This document shows, in pieces, positions 1 to 6,639 of a DNA stretch of 14,243 nucleotides. The position numbers and the translations under genes were made by a program. This stretch comes from an uncultured Planctomycetaceae bacterium (GTDB lineage: Bacteria > Planctomycetota > Planctomycetia > Pirellulales > UBA1268). The notes under the pieces were generated by a model. That model searched no databases, was not told the DNA's origin, and saw nothing but the letters and a program-made list of their open reading frames with translations. Numbering within the stretch: the stretch's first letter is position 1; each line of letters begins with the position of its first letter. Location of the stretch: the NCBI GenBank assembly GCA_903958265.1, contig CAJBSQ010000797.1, forward strand, positions 1 through 14,243, in the 5' to 3' direction.

Positions 1-151
1 CCATGCAAATATGGTTTCAAAAGGGTTTCAAACCCACGGCCAGCAGTGTAGCGGCCGGTACGGTTTCTGCAAGCATCTCGCGATCATGCCGCGGCGCGGC
101 CGGGAACGGCCGGGAACGGCCCGAAACCCACCGAGGACCCCTGGCGGGCGA

Positions 152-177
152 ACGCTCATCCACTTTGTGTGGAGCGT
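152..177. other. Bulged stem-loop beside repeat copy A
   Basis: ACGC (152-155) pairs with GCGT (174-177), and TCCAC (159-163) pairs with GTGGA (169-173). The loop is TTTGT and a 3-nt bulge (TCA) sits on the 5' side, giving 9 base pairs. It lies just outside the strongly conserved part of repeat copy A. It could be a terminator for the lipoprotein gene read on the minus strand, or part of the repeat element. No T-tract follows on either side, so a classical intrinsic terminator is unlikely. The function is unknown. Confidence 0.4.
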
Positions 178-185
178 CGTCTCGT

Positions 186-305
186 TGAGCGAGGACGGGT
201 AGGCGAAGGGGGTCGGCGAACGCTCGCGGAGCCTTGGGCGTATCCTCGCCCGGGCGACGCGACTTTTGCCGCCCCCGAGCCGGCGAACCAGGTCAGTCGG
301 ATGCG
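186..305 (+). repeat. Dispersed intergenic repeat, copy A
   Basis: This 120-nt stretch matches the reverse complement of 10184-10302 with three substitutions and one single-base indel, about 97% identity by eye. Weaker similarity (around 60%) runs on for roughly 30 nt toward lower coordinates. It starts 4 nt past the lipoprotein stop codon. It contains small self-complementary pieces, such as GGGCG/CGCCC around TATCCT at 236-251. No open frame is conserved through both copies because the indel shifts the frame, so a non-coding element is more likely than a gene. It could be a MITE-like or REP-like element or a structured RNA. No transposase is nearby. Confidence 0.85.
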
Positions 306-308
306 GGT

Positions 309-593
309 TTAGTGGCCGCAGCTGGCGCAGCCGCCGCCGCACTTGCCGCCGCAGCCCTCGCCCCCGATTTCCTTCTTGTAGGCCTTCTGCGCGGCCGCTT
401 CCCTCGAGAGCTTGAACTCGGGGCCTGCCGGGAAGTACTGGATGTCGTCTTGGAGGTAGTAGGCGCTCGGCAGGGTCTGGCCGCCGACGTCCACCTGGCA
501 ACCGGTTGACGAGAGCCCCGCCATCGCGGCCACGGCCAGCAGGATCCGGGGAGCGACTCCGCGGTGGGCGGCGAGGTTCGTCGTGTGGTTCAT
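309..593 (-). CDS. Small planctomycete lipoprotein with Cys-rich C-terminus
   Basis: This is a 94-residue predicted secreted lipoprotein. A charged N-terminus and a hydrophobic stretch (about 17-27) lead to the lipobox LSSTGC, with the lipidated cysteine at residue 32. The middle, GGQTLPSAYYLQDDIQYFPA (residues 37-56) followed by GPEFKLSREAAA, resembles a short conserved sequence that I recall from hypothetical planctomycete lipoproteins; that recollection could not be checked here. The last 14 residues are Gly-rich with four cysteines (81, 85, 89, 92) and a terminal His94, spaced C-x3-C-x3-C-x2-C-G-H, which suggests metal binding or disulfides. No good Shine-Dalgarno sequence precedes the ATG. 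It is divergent from the TPR-CHAT gene, with about 200 nt between the starts. Function is unknown. The lipoprotein call is strong; the metal-binding idea is inference. Confidence 0.85.
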   Translation of the reverse strand: MNHTTNLAAHRGVAPRILLAVAAMAGLSSTGCQVDVGGQTLPSAYYLQDDIQYFPAGPEFKLSREAAAQKAYKKEIGGEGCGGKCGGGCASCGH

Positions 594-792
594 GGCGAAT
601 GATCCGTCCGGGGCCGGAGGTGCGAGCCTTCTTCCGGGATCTATCGGCCACTACGACCCGCAAACTTTGGACGACCGTCACCACCCGACCCCACTGCCGC
701 CCAGCCTGCCGCCCCGATCACCCGGGCTTCCCAGACTGCCACCGAATCAGGGGAGCGATCACCAGCCGCGGCGGTTCCTGTACAACGGAGGC
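594..792. promoter_or_regulatory. Divergent intergenic region, lipoprotein and TPR-CHAT gene
   Basis: These 199 nt separate two divergent starts and must hold the promoters for both unless transcription enters from further away. I see no convincing -35/-10 pair on either strand. CGATCACC occurs twice (about 716-723 and 758-765), which could be a coincidence. A ribosome binding site for the plus-strand gene (GGAG, 787-790) sits close to its ATG at 793. Confidence 0.4.
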
Positions 793-3700
793 ATGCGTCG
801 CGCTGCGTTGGCCGGTCTGATCGCCTTCGTCTCCATCTGCCCGGCGCCGGGGCAGGTCGTGTTGCCGCCCTCCATGGGCGTGCCGGGTGGGGTGGAGACG
901 GTGCCCTCGACCGACCACACGCTCGCCCTGCAGGCGCTCGCCGCTGGCGACTATGCCACGGCCGCCGACATCGCCGGCAACGACTACCAAGGGGGCATCA
1001 GGCTCGGCGCGCAGAGGTGGATCGACTCGATCGCGTCGGCGGCGCTGCTCGGCGAGTGCTTGTACGAACTCGGCCAACTCGGCGAGGCCGTCGCCCGCTA
1101 CGAGGAGTCGATGCTGGTCTTCGCCACGCACGGCGACTGGCTCCTCTCGGTTCAGTTTCCGCCCCAACTCAGGCCGGAGGCGGCTCCGCGGGTGGCCACC
1201 TGGGGACGCAGCGAGCGGAATGCCATGCCCGCGGCAGTCCCGGACACGATCTCGATGCGGCAGAAGGCGGCTGATCCGCAGGAGGTGCTGCAACGCGGGG
1301 GCGTGCTTGCGGCCGATTACGACCGGCCGGTGCGGCCGCAGGAGATCATGCGTCTGCTTGTGATTGCGATCTACCGTCAGGGCTCACTGCTCGGCGACAT
1401 GGCCCCCGAGAGCAGTGGGCTCGACGCGGCCACCAAGGCGCTTATGCGGCGGCCCGCGCCCCCCAATCACTGGTCGCAGTCGTGGGTCGACATCGCCCTT
1501 GGTGCCGCCTACTGGGCGCAGGGCAAACAGGATCTCGCGGCGCCGCTGCTCACCCGCGGCCTGCTCGTGGGCAACCAGTTCGATCATGGGCTCACCAGCT
1601 GGGGGCTGATCATCCTGGGTCGGATGGCGCTGGATGCCGATCAGCCCCAGCGGGCCGCGAAACTCTTCGAGGAGGCCACCTACTCCGCCGCCGACGCCGG
1701 CGACGCTCGGGCTCTCGAGGAGGCGTTTCAGCTGGCGTTCGCCGCGTATGCGATGGCCGGTACCCGCGGCATTCCCCCTTCGATTCGCGGCGGCTGCGAG
1801 TGGGCCCGCGGAAATCTGCCGGCGCTGCGGGCGCGGCTCCTGGCCCTCGAGGCCCAGGGGCTTTGCGGTCTGGGAGACGTGCGGGGGGCCACCGCAGCGC
1901 TCAAAGACATCGACGGCCGGCTGCTTCGAGCCGCCGGCGGCCAGGGCGCGCTCGCCGCGCAGGCCTCCTACGCTCGCGGCCTGATTGAGTATGCGACGGG
2001 CGACGTGCCCCGCGGCGATGCCGAGCTCGATGCCGCGATCGCGGTCGAGCGGTCGCGGTCGCCCCGGCTCTTTCAGACGGCCCACCTCGTGGATGAAGTC
2101 GCGGCGGGCTCGGCGGCATTTTCGGATCGGCAGGCCGACGCCCTGTTTGCGAAGCTCCTCGCCGATCCTGGCCCGCGGGACTTCGCCTCCGATCCGCTGG
2201 GTTCGCTGGCAGCGCTGTCGACCCAGCGGAACGACGCCTTCGACACCTGGGTGGCGGTGGCGGCCCGTCGCGGCGAGGAGGCCGCGATCGAGGCGGCCGA
2301 GGCGACGATGCGGCATCGTTGGCTGGCCGCGCAGCCGCTGGGCGGCCGCCGGATCGCCCTGGAGCGGCTGCTTGCGGTCGACCCGCGGGGTCTTCCGCCC
2401 GCCGCCGCGGCTCGCCGGGCCGCCCTGATCGGAAGTCAGCCGGAGCTCGCCGCGGCCGTCGCCCAGATGGGACAGCTCGGCGGCACGTTTGCGGCGGCCC
2501 TGGCCGGCGGTGGTGGAGGCGATGCCGCCCCGGTGGAGCCTGATTGGCAGACCTATCACACGCTGGCAGCCCGCCGCGGACAGTTCGTGGCGGCCATGGC
2601 AGCGGGCCGCGATGCCGTGCCGATCGACTTTCCCCCGCTCACTGCGGCCGCGGAGATTCGCCGGCGGCTCGCACCCCGGCAGCTGCTGCTGTCCTTCCAC
2701 TGGACGAAGTCTGGCTTGTTTGGCCTGCTCGAGTCGCGGGAGCGGTATGCCATCTGGCAGGTGCGGCAGGCGGCAGGCCTGCCGGTCGAGGTCAAGACGC
2801 TCGCGAGAGGTCTGTGCCTGTTTGATCCGCTGGCCGCGGTGCCGACCAGCCGGTTGGCCGAGAGCGACTGGCGCGGAAGCATCGAGCGGATCGAGCGGAT
2901 GCTCTTCGAGAACTCGAAGGTGACGCTCTCCGAGGGCATCGACGAACTGGTGATCGTGCCCGATGGCTGGCTCTGGTACGTGCCGTTCGAACTCCTGCCA
3001 GTGGCATCCAGCCGCCCCGGCGACGACGAAGCCGCGGGGGGCCGAATGCTCCGCGACACCTGCCGGATCCGCTACGCGCCCACGCGGAGCCTGGCCGTGA
3101 TGCCGTTCGAGGCGCAGCGGCCGGGGCCGGTGGGCGTGCACGTGGGGCGGATGCTGCGGAGCGAAAAGCCGGCCGACGCCGAGGCGGTGCTCGCCCACGT
3201 CACGGCGGCGATCGATCGCGTGACGCCGCTCGCGCCCGGAGGCCCGCTGCCGATTCCCGTGGCGGCTGCCGTGTGCGACACCCTCGCGATCTTCGCCGAA
3301 CTCGCCGGCGAGGGGCCGGTGGCCTCCTGGCCGCTTGTCCCCCTTGGCGCGGGCAAGGGCGCGGTGTCGTTTGGCGACTGGCTCGCGCCCCCCCTGAAGC
3401 GACCGCAGCGGATCCTCCTGCCGGGGCTGCAGACATCGATGGCCAGCGGGCTCGAGGCGCCTCCCGCGCGGCCCGGCGAAGACGTGTTCGTCGCGGCGAC
3501 TGATCTGCTCGCAGCCGGCGGCCGCACGGCGGTCGTGAGCCGTTGGCGGACCGGCGGAAAAACCTGCATCGATCTGATGACGGAGTTTCTGCGGGAATCG
3601 ACCGCCGCCGAGCCAGCCACGGCGGCGGCGGCCTGGCAGCGGGCTGTCGATCTCGTGTTGGCCGAAGAGCCCGACGCGGCTCGGGAGCCAAGGGTGAAGG

Positions 3701-3882
3701 TGTCGCCGGAGGCCCCGCTCACGAGGCCGCTCCATCCGTTTCTGTGGGCGGGCTACATGCTCGTCGACTGCGGAGTGGATCGCTCCTCGCCCGAGCCCGC
3801 CGCGGCCGCGGTCGGCCAGCCCCCCGCGTTGCCTCCCGCACCGGTGCCGCCCGCGATCGCCAACCCGCAGGCCGGGCCATGA
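793..3882 (+). CDS. Secreted TPR-CHAT domain protein, probably catalytically inactive
   Basis: A 1029-residue protein. The chosen ATG has GGAG just upstream and opens a signal peptide (RRAALAGLIAFVSICPAPG). The same frame stays open up to 583, but that stretch is Pro-rich and antisense to the lipoprotein start. Residues about 40-470 are Ala-rich helical repeats of TPR type. The C-terminal 400 residues are a CHAT domain: LLLSFHWTKSGLFGLL, the strand ELVIVPDGWLWYVPFELLP, the AAGGRTAVVSRWRTGGKT block and the closing HPFLWAGYML. CHAT is a caspase-like cysteine-peptidase fold. Here the usual AC-x-T motif with the catalytic Cys reads PGLQTS, putting Leu879 at the Cys position, and I find no H-G motif where the catalytic His should be. 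A Pro-rich tail follows. Its stop overlaps the TSUP gene start (ATGA), so the two are co-translated. A scaffold role outside the cytoplasm is inference. Confidence 0.85.
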   Translation: MRRAALAGLIAFVSICPAPGQVVLPPSMGVPGGVETVPSTDHTLALQALAAGDYATAADIAGNDYQGGIRLGAQRWIDSIASAALLGECLYELGQLGEAVARYEESMLVFATHGDWLLSVQFPPQLRPEAAPRVATWGRSERNAMPAAVPDTISMRQKAADPQEVLQRGGVLAADYDRPVRPQEIMRLLVIAIYRQGSLLGDMAPESSGLDAATKALMRRPAPPNHWSQSWVDIALGAAYWAQGKQDLAAPLLTRGLLVGNQFDHGLTSWGLIILGRMALDADQPQRAAKLFEEATYSAADAGDARALEEAFQLAFAAYAMAGTRGIPPSIRGGCEWARGNLPALRARLLALEAQGLCGLGDVRGATAALKDIDGRLLRAAGGQGALAAQASYARGLIEYATGDVPRGDAELDAAIAVERSRSPRLFQTAHLVDEVAAGSAAFSDRQADALFAKLLADPGPRDFASDPLGSLAALSTQRNDAFDTWVAVAARRGEEAAIEAAEATMRHRWLAAQPLGGRRIALERLLAVDPRGLPPAAAARRAALIGSQPELAAAVAQMGQLGGTFAAALAGGGGGDAAPVEPDWQTYHTLAARRGQFVAAMAAGRDAVPIDFPPLTAAAEIRRRLAPRQLLLSFHWTKSGLFGLLESRERYAIWQVRQAAGLPVEVKTLARGLCLFDPLAAVPTSRLAESDWRGSIERIERMLFENSKVTLSEGIDELVIVPDGWLWYVPFELLPVASSRPGDDEAAGGRMLRDTCRIRYAPTRSLAVMPFEAQRPGPVGVHVGRMLRSEKPADAEAVLAHVTAAIDRVTPLAPGGPLPIPVAAAVCDTLAIFAELAGEGPVASWPLVPLGAGKGAVSFGDWLAPPLKRPQRILLPGLQTSMASGLEAPPARPGEDVFVAATDLLAAGGRTAVVSRWRTGGKTCIDLMTEFLRESTAAEPATAAAAWQRAVDLVLAEEPDAAREPRVKVSPEAPLTRPLHPFLWAGYMLVDCGVDRSSPEPAAAAVGQPPALPPAPVPPAIANPQAGP

Positions 3883-4694
3883 CCGGGTTTGATGACGGCC
3901 TTCGTGGCGGAGCGGGCAGCCTCGCGCTCCTCGCGGCCGCATCGCTCCTCGCCGGAGCGGTGAATGCCGTCGCGGGCGGCGGCACGATCCTGACCTTTCC
4001 TGTCTTAGCCGCGATCCTGCCCCCCGATCCCGCGCGGATGGTGACGGCCAACGCCACGAGCACGCTCGGCCTGTGGCCCGCGTCGGTGGTCGCCGCATGG
4101 TCGAGCCGCGGCAACCGCGCGGGCATGCCGATCTGGACCCGCTGGCTTGTCCTGCCCAGCGCCCTTGGTGCGGCCGTTGGCACGGCGCTGGTGCTCTGCC
4201 TGCCGCCGGCGTGGTTCGACGTCCTCGTGCCCTGGCTGATTCTGCTCGCGGCAGTGCTGTTTGCGTTGCAGCCGCGGATCGCGGCCTGGGCCGGCGTCGG
4301 CACGTCGGCGGCGGCGCGGCTGCCGCTGACCTGCGGGCTCCAGTTTCTCGTGGGCGTGTACGGTGGCTACTTCGGCGCAGGGATCGGGATTCTCATGCTG
4401 GCGGCGCTGGCGTTTCTCGGGCTCGGTGACATCCACCGGCTCAACGGCGTCAAGAACGTGCTCGCTACCTGGATCAACGGCGTGGCCACCGCCGTGTTCG
4501 CGGCGGGGGCGTTTGCCGGCAGCCACGAGGTCTCCTGGCCGCTGGCGGGCCTGATGGCCGTTTCGGCGATGACCGGCAGCCTCGGAGCGTCGCATCTGGC
4601 CCGGCGGGTGCCGGCGGCGGCGATGCGAAATCTCGTCGCCATCATCGGCTTCGCGCTGGCGGGCTATTATTTCTGGCGTCAGTGGCAGGCATGA
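3879..4694 (+). CDS. TSUP (TauE/SafE) family membrane permease
   Basis: A 271-residue integral membrane protein with about eight hydrophobic segments. It shows both half-repeat signatures of the TSUP family (formerly DUF81): GAVNAVAGGGTILTFP (residues 26-41) and GVYGGYFGAGIGILML (159-174), the latter followed by LNGVKN (188-193). Family members move small anions, mostly sulfur-containing ones such as sulfite, sulfonates, thiosulfate or sulfoacetate, across the cytoplasmic membrane. The substrate cannot be read from sequence. The ATG overlaps the stop of the TPR-CHAT gene by 4 nt (ATGA), the standard sign of translational coupling, and it fixes the start at MTGFDD. No sulfur-metabolism gene is in the window. 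Confidence 0.9.
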   Translation: MTGFDDGLRGGAGSLALLAAASLLAGAVNAVAGGGTILTFPVLAAILPPDPARMVTANATSTLGLWPASVVAAWSSRGNRAGMPIWTRWLVLPSALGAAVGTALVLCLPPAWFDVLVPWLILLAAVLFALQPRIAAWAGVGTSAAARLPLTCGLQFLVGVYGGYFGAGIGILMLAALAFLGLGDIHRLNGVKNVLATWINGVATAVFAAGAFAGSHEVSWPLAGLMAVSAMTGSLGASHLARRVPAAAMRNLVAIIGFALAGYYFWRQWQA

Positions 4695-4743
4695 CCGGTC
4701 GCCGCCCTGGTTCTGTCGCGGCTTCCCTCCCGAGCGCTCGCCG

Positions 4744-5619
4744 ATGATCGTCCGCACCACGGCCCTGACGAAGCGGTACGGCGACTTCGCCGCGCTCGAT
4801 GGTTGCACGCTCGACGTCCGCGAAGGGGAGGTGTTTGGACTGCTCGGCCCCAACGGTGCCGGCAAGACCACGCTGCTGCGGACCCTGCTCGGCTACCTCG
4901 CGGCCACGTCGGGCTCCGCCACCGTGGCCGGGTTCGACTGTGGTTCGCAGTCGCTCGAGGTGCGGGCCCGCACGGCCTATCTCCCGGGCGAGGCCCGGCT
5001 CTTTCGCCGGATGAACGGCTCCGGCGTGCTCGACTTCTTCGCGGGCCTGCGGCGGGAGTGCCGCCGCGAGACGGCGACGGCGGTGGCAGACCGGCTGGGC
5101 CTCGACTGCTCTCGCAAGGTATCGCAGATGAGTACCGGCATGCGGCAGAAACTGGCCCTCGCCGTGGTGCTGGCCACCGAGGTGCCGCTCGTGATCCTCG
5201 ACGAGCCCACGGCCAACCTCGATCCCACCGCGCGGTCGGTCGTGCTCGATCTCGTCCGCGAGGCCCGGGCTGCGGGCCGCACCGTGATCTTCTCCTCGCA
5301 CGTCCTCTCGGAGGTGGAGGAGACCTGCGGCCAGGTGGTGATCATGCGGGCCGGCCGCGTCGTTCACGAGCAGTCGATCGAGGCGCTCCGCCGTGGCCAC
5401 CGCATTCACGCGCATCTCCGGGGAGCTTTCCCCGGCGTGCCGGACGAGTTTGCCGGCCGATTGCATGCGACCGCCACGGGCGACGGCCGCGTGATGATGG
5501 AGACGGACGAACCGCTGGCGCCGCTGCTCGGCTGGCTTGCGACCCTGCCACTGGCCGAGGTCCGCGTGGAGCCGGTCGGGCTGCAGGCCGTCTACGATCG
5601 GTTCCATCGATCCGCATGA
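4744..5619 (+). CDS. ABC transporter ATP-binding protein (exporter type)
   Basis: A 291-residue nucleotide-binding subunit. Visible motifs are Walker A GPNGAGKTT (35-43), a Q-loop region reading AYLPGEARLF with no glutamine (about 78-87), signature MSTGMRQKL (129-137), Walker B VILDEP (150-155), D-loop ANLDP and H-loop SSH (184-186). The TGMRQKL signature and YLPGE Q-loop fit the ABC-2 export family that includes antibiotic-resistance and unknown-substrate exporters. The roughly 80 residues after the ATPase core form the C-terminal extension common in that family. It starts 49 nt after the TSUP stop, preceded by a 10-nt palindrome (CGAGCGCTCG, 4731-4740) and no clear ribosome binding site. 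The membrane partner begins 25 nt after its stop, so the two are a cytoplasmic/membrane pair. Substrate is unknown. Confidence 0.92.
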   Translation: MIVRTTALTKRYGDFAALDGCTLDVREGEVFGLLGPNGAGKTTLLRTLLGYLAATSGSATVAGFDCGSQSLEVRARTAYLPGEARLFRRMNGSGVLDFFAGLRRECRRETATAVADRLGLDCSRKVSQMSTGMRQKLALAVVLATEVPLVILDEPTANLDPTARSVVLDLVREARAAGRTVIFSSHVLSEVEETCGQVVIMRAGRVVHEQSIEALRRGHRIHAHLRGAFPGVPDEFAGRLHATATGDGRVMMETDEPLAPLLGWLATLPLAEVRVEPVGLQAVYDRFHRSA

Positions 5620-5644
5620 GGCACACCAGAGCGAGGCTCAGTTG

Positions 5645-6523
5645 ATGGACCACGACGACCCGCGATCGACATCGGCGCCCGGCACCGGACCGTTCTGGAA
5701 CCGTGCGATCTGGAACAAGACCTGGGGCGACCAACGGGTGCTGCTGCTCTCGCTGGCAGCGCTCTGGGCCGCCTTTCCCTGGCTCTACATCCTGCTCTCG
5801 GCCCAGATCGAGATGCCGGCGTTCCAAAACGTGCTGCTCAAGGTGATCCCCGACGACTGGCAGAAACTCTCCGGTGTGCCGTTCTCCGAGGTGGCGACCT
5901 ATGCCGGACGGGTGGCCCTGGCCTTCGTCGATCCGGTCGTGGTGTTGGCGGCGACGGTCTGGGGCATCACCCGCGGCAGCGATGCCGTGTCGGGTCCGTT
6001 GGAGCGGGGCACCATGGAGATGCTGTTGGCCGCACCGGTGCGCCGCTCGGCCATATTTCTCACGCAGGCTCTGGCGACCACGGCGGCGGCCGCGCTGCTC
6101 TGCGGTGTGCTGCTGGCATCGGTCTGGACGGTGGTCGCACTGGGGCCGTGGGCCGGCAAGGTGGCGCCCGAGCGGTTTCTGCCCGCCGTCGCCAACGTGT
6201 TTGGCCTGATGGTCTGCATGGCGGGGATCTCGGCCTGCGTGTCGGCCGCCGACAGCCACCGCTGGCGGACGATCGGGATCATGTGCGGGCTGTACGTGAC
6301 GGCGATTCTCACGAAACTCGTCGGCCGCCTCAGCGGCGTGCTCGGCTGGGTGGGATATCTCTCGGTGCTCAACGCCTACGAGCCGCAGCGACTGGTAGGC
6401 GGCGGGCCCGAGGCCTGGCGGATGCTCGCCTGGTATGACGGCATCCTGCTCGGGATCGGGATCGTGGCCTACCTGATCGGGGCCGTGATCTTCAGCCGCC
6501 GCGATCTCCCCGCCCCGCTGTAA
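5645..6523 (+). CDS. ABC-2 type transporter permease
   Basis: A 292-residue membrane protein with about six hydrophobic segments (roughly 33-52, 90-107, 138-165, 181-200, 208-225, 265-284). The motif ERGTMEMLLAAPVRR (120-134), between the second and third segments, is typical of ABC-2 permeases, as is the RRDLP-type C-terminus. The start is set by GAGG (5633-5636) 8 nt before the ATG. The same frame is open upstream to 5537, but that stretch lies inside the ATPase gene and is not hydrophobic. It works with the preceding ATPase as an exporter half. The number of segments is my estimate from hydrophobicity. Confidence 0.88.
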   Translation: MDHDDPRSTSAPGTGPFWNRAIWNKTWGDQRVLLLSLAALWAAFPWLYILLSAQIEMPAFQNVLLKVIPDDWQKLSGVPFSEVATYAGRVALAFVDPVVVLAATVWGITRGSDAVSGPLERGTMEMLLAAPVRRSAIFLTQALATTAAAALLCGVLLASVWTVVALGPWAGKVAPERFLPAVANVFGLMVCMAGISACVSAADSHRWRTIGIMCGLYVTAILTKLVGRLSGVLGWVGYLSVLNAYEPQRLVGGGPEAWRMLAWYDGILLGIGIVAYLIGAVIFSRRDLPAPL

Positions 6524-6587
6524 GCCGCCTGTGCACCGAGGTGGCGTCGATCGGTGGTGCCGACGCATACTATTCTCCCGGCATCCC

Positions 6588-6601
6588 GGCCGGCGTCGGC
6601 C
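6588..6601. terminator. Short hairpin after ABC operon
   Basis: GGCCG (6588-6592) and CGGCC (6597-6601) form a 5-bp GC stem around GCGT. It lies in the 116-nt gap between the ABC permease stop and the TPR gene start. No T-tract follows, so it is only a weak terminator candidate and could equally be part of the TPR gene leader. Confidence 0.25.
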
Positions 6602-6639
6602 ACGGACGGCCGATCCTATCCTCGCAGTGAGCCGTTTCC

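Larger units (their letters stand above)
1..308. other. Intergenic region without a gene
   Basis: I see no supportable coding gene here. The open frames that cross it are GC-rich shadows without a ribosome binding site or recognisable protein. It holds a short inverted repeat at about 29-41 (GGGTTT and AAACCC around one base), a doubled 10-mer (GCCGGGAACG) near 99-118, a bulged hairpin at 152-177, and copy A of the dispersed repeat at 186-305. The last of these ends just before the lipoprotein stop codon, so the region is the 3' flank of that gene. Confidence 0.7.

Noticed and set aside
28..684. A 218-codon minus-strand open frame covering repeat copy A and the lipoprotein gene
   Set aside because: It overlaps the lipoprotein in another frame, is Arg/Pro-rich, and its repeat part is not kept in one frame in copy B.
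583..792. N-terminal extension of the TPR-CHAT protein by 70 residues
   Set aside because: Pro-rich with no domain, overlaps the divergent lipoprotein start, and would bury the signal peptide that begins at 793 behind a ribosome binding site.
1384..4098. A 904-codon open frame on the minus strand opposite the TPR-CHAT and TSUP genes
   Set aside because: It is an Arg/Gly-rich shadow caused by high GC at third positions. The opposite strand has clear domains, a signal peptide and a coupled start.
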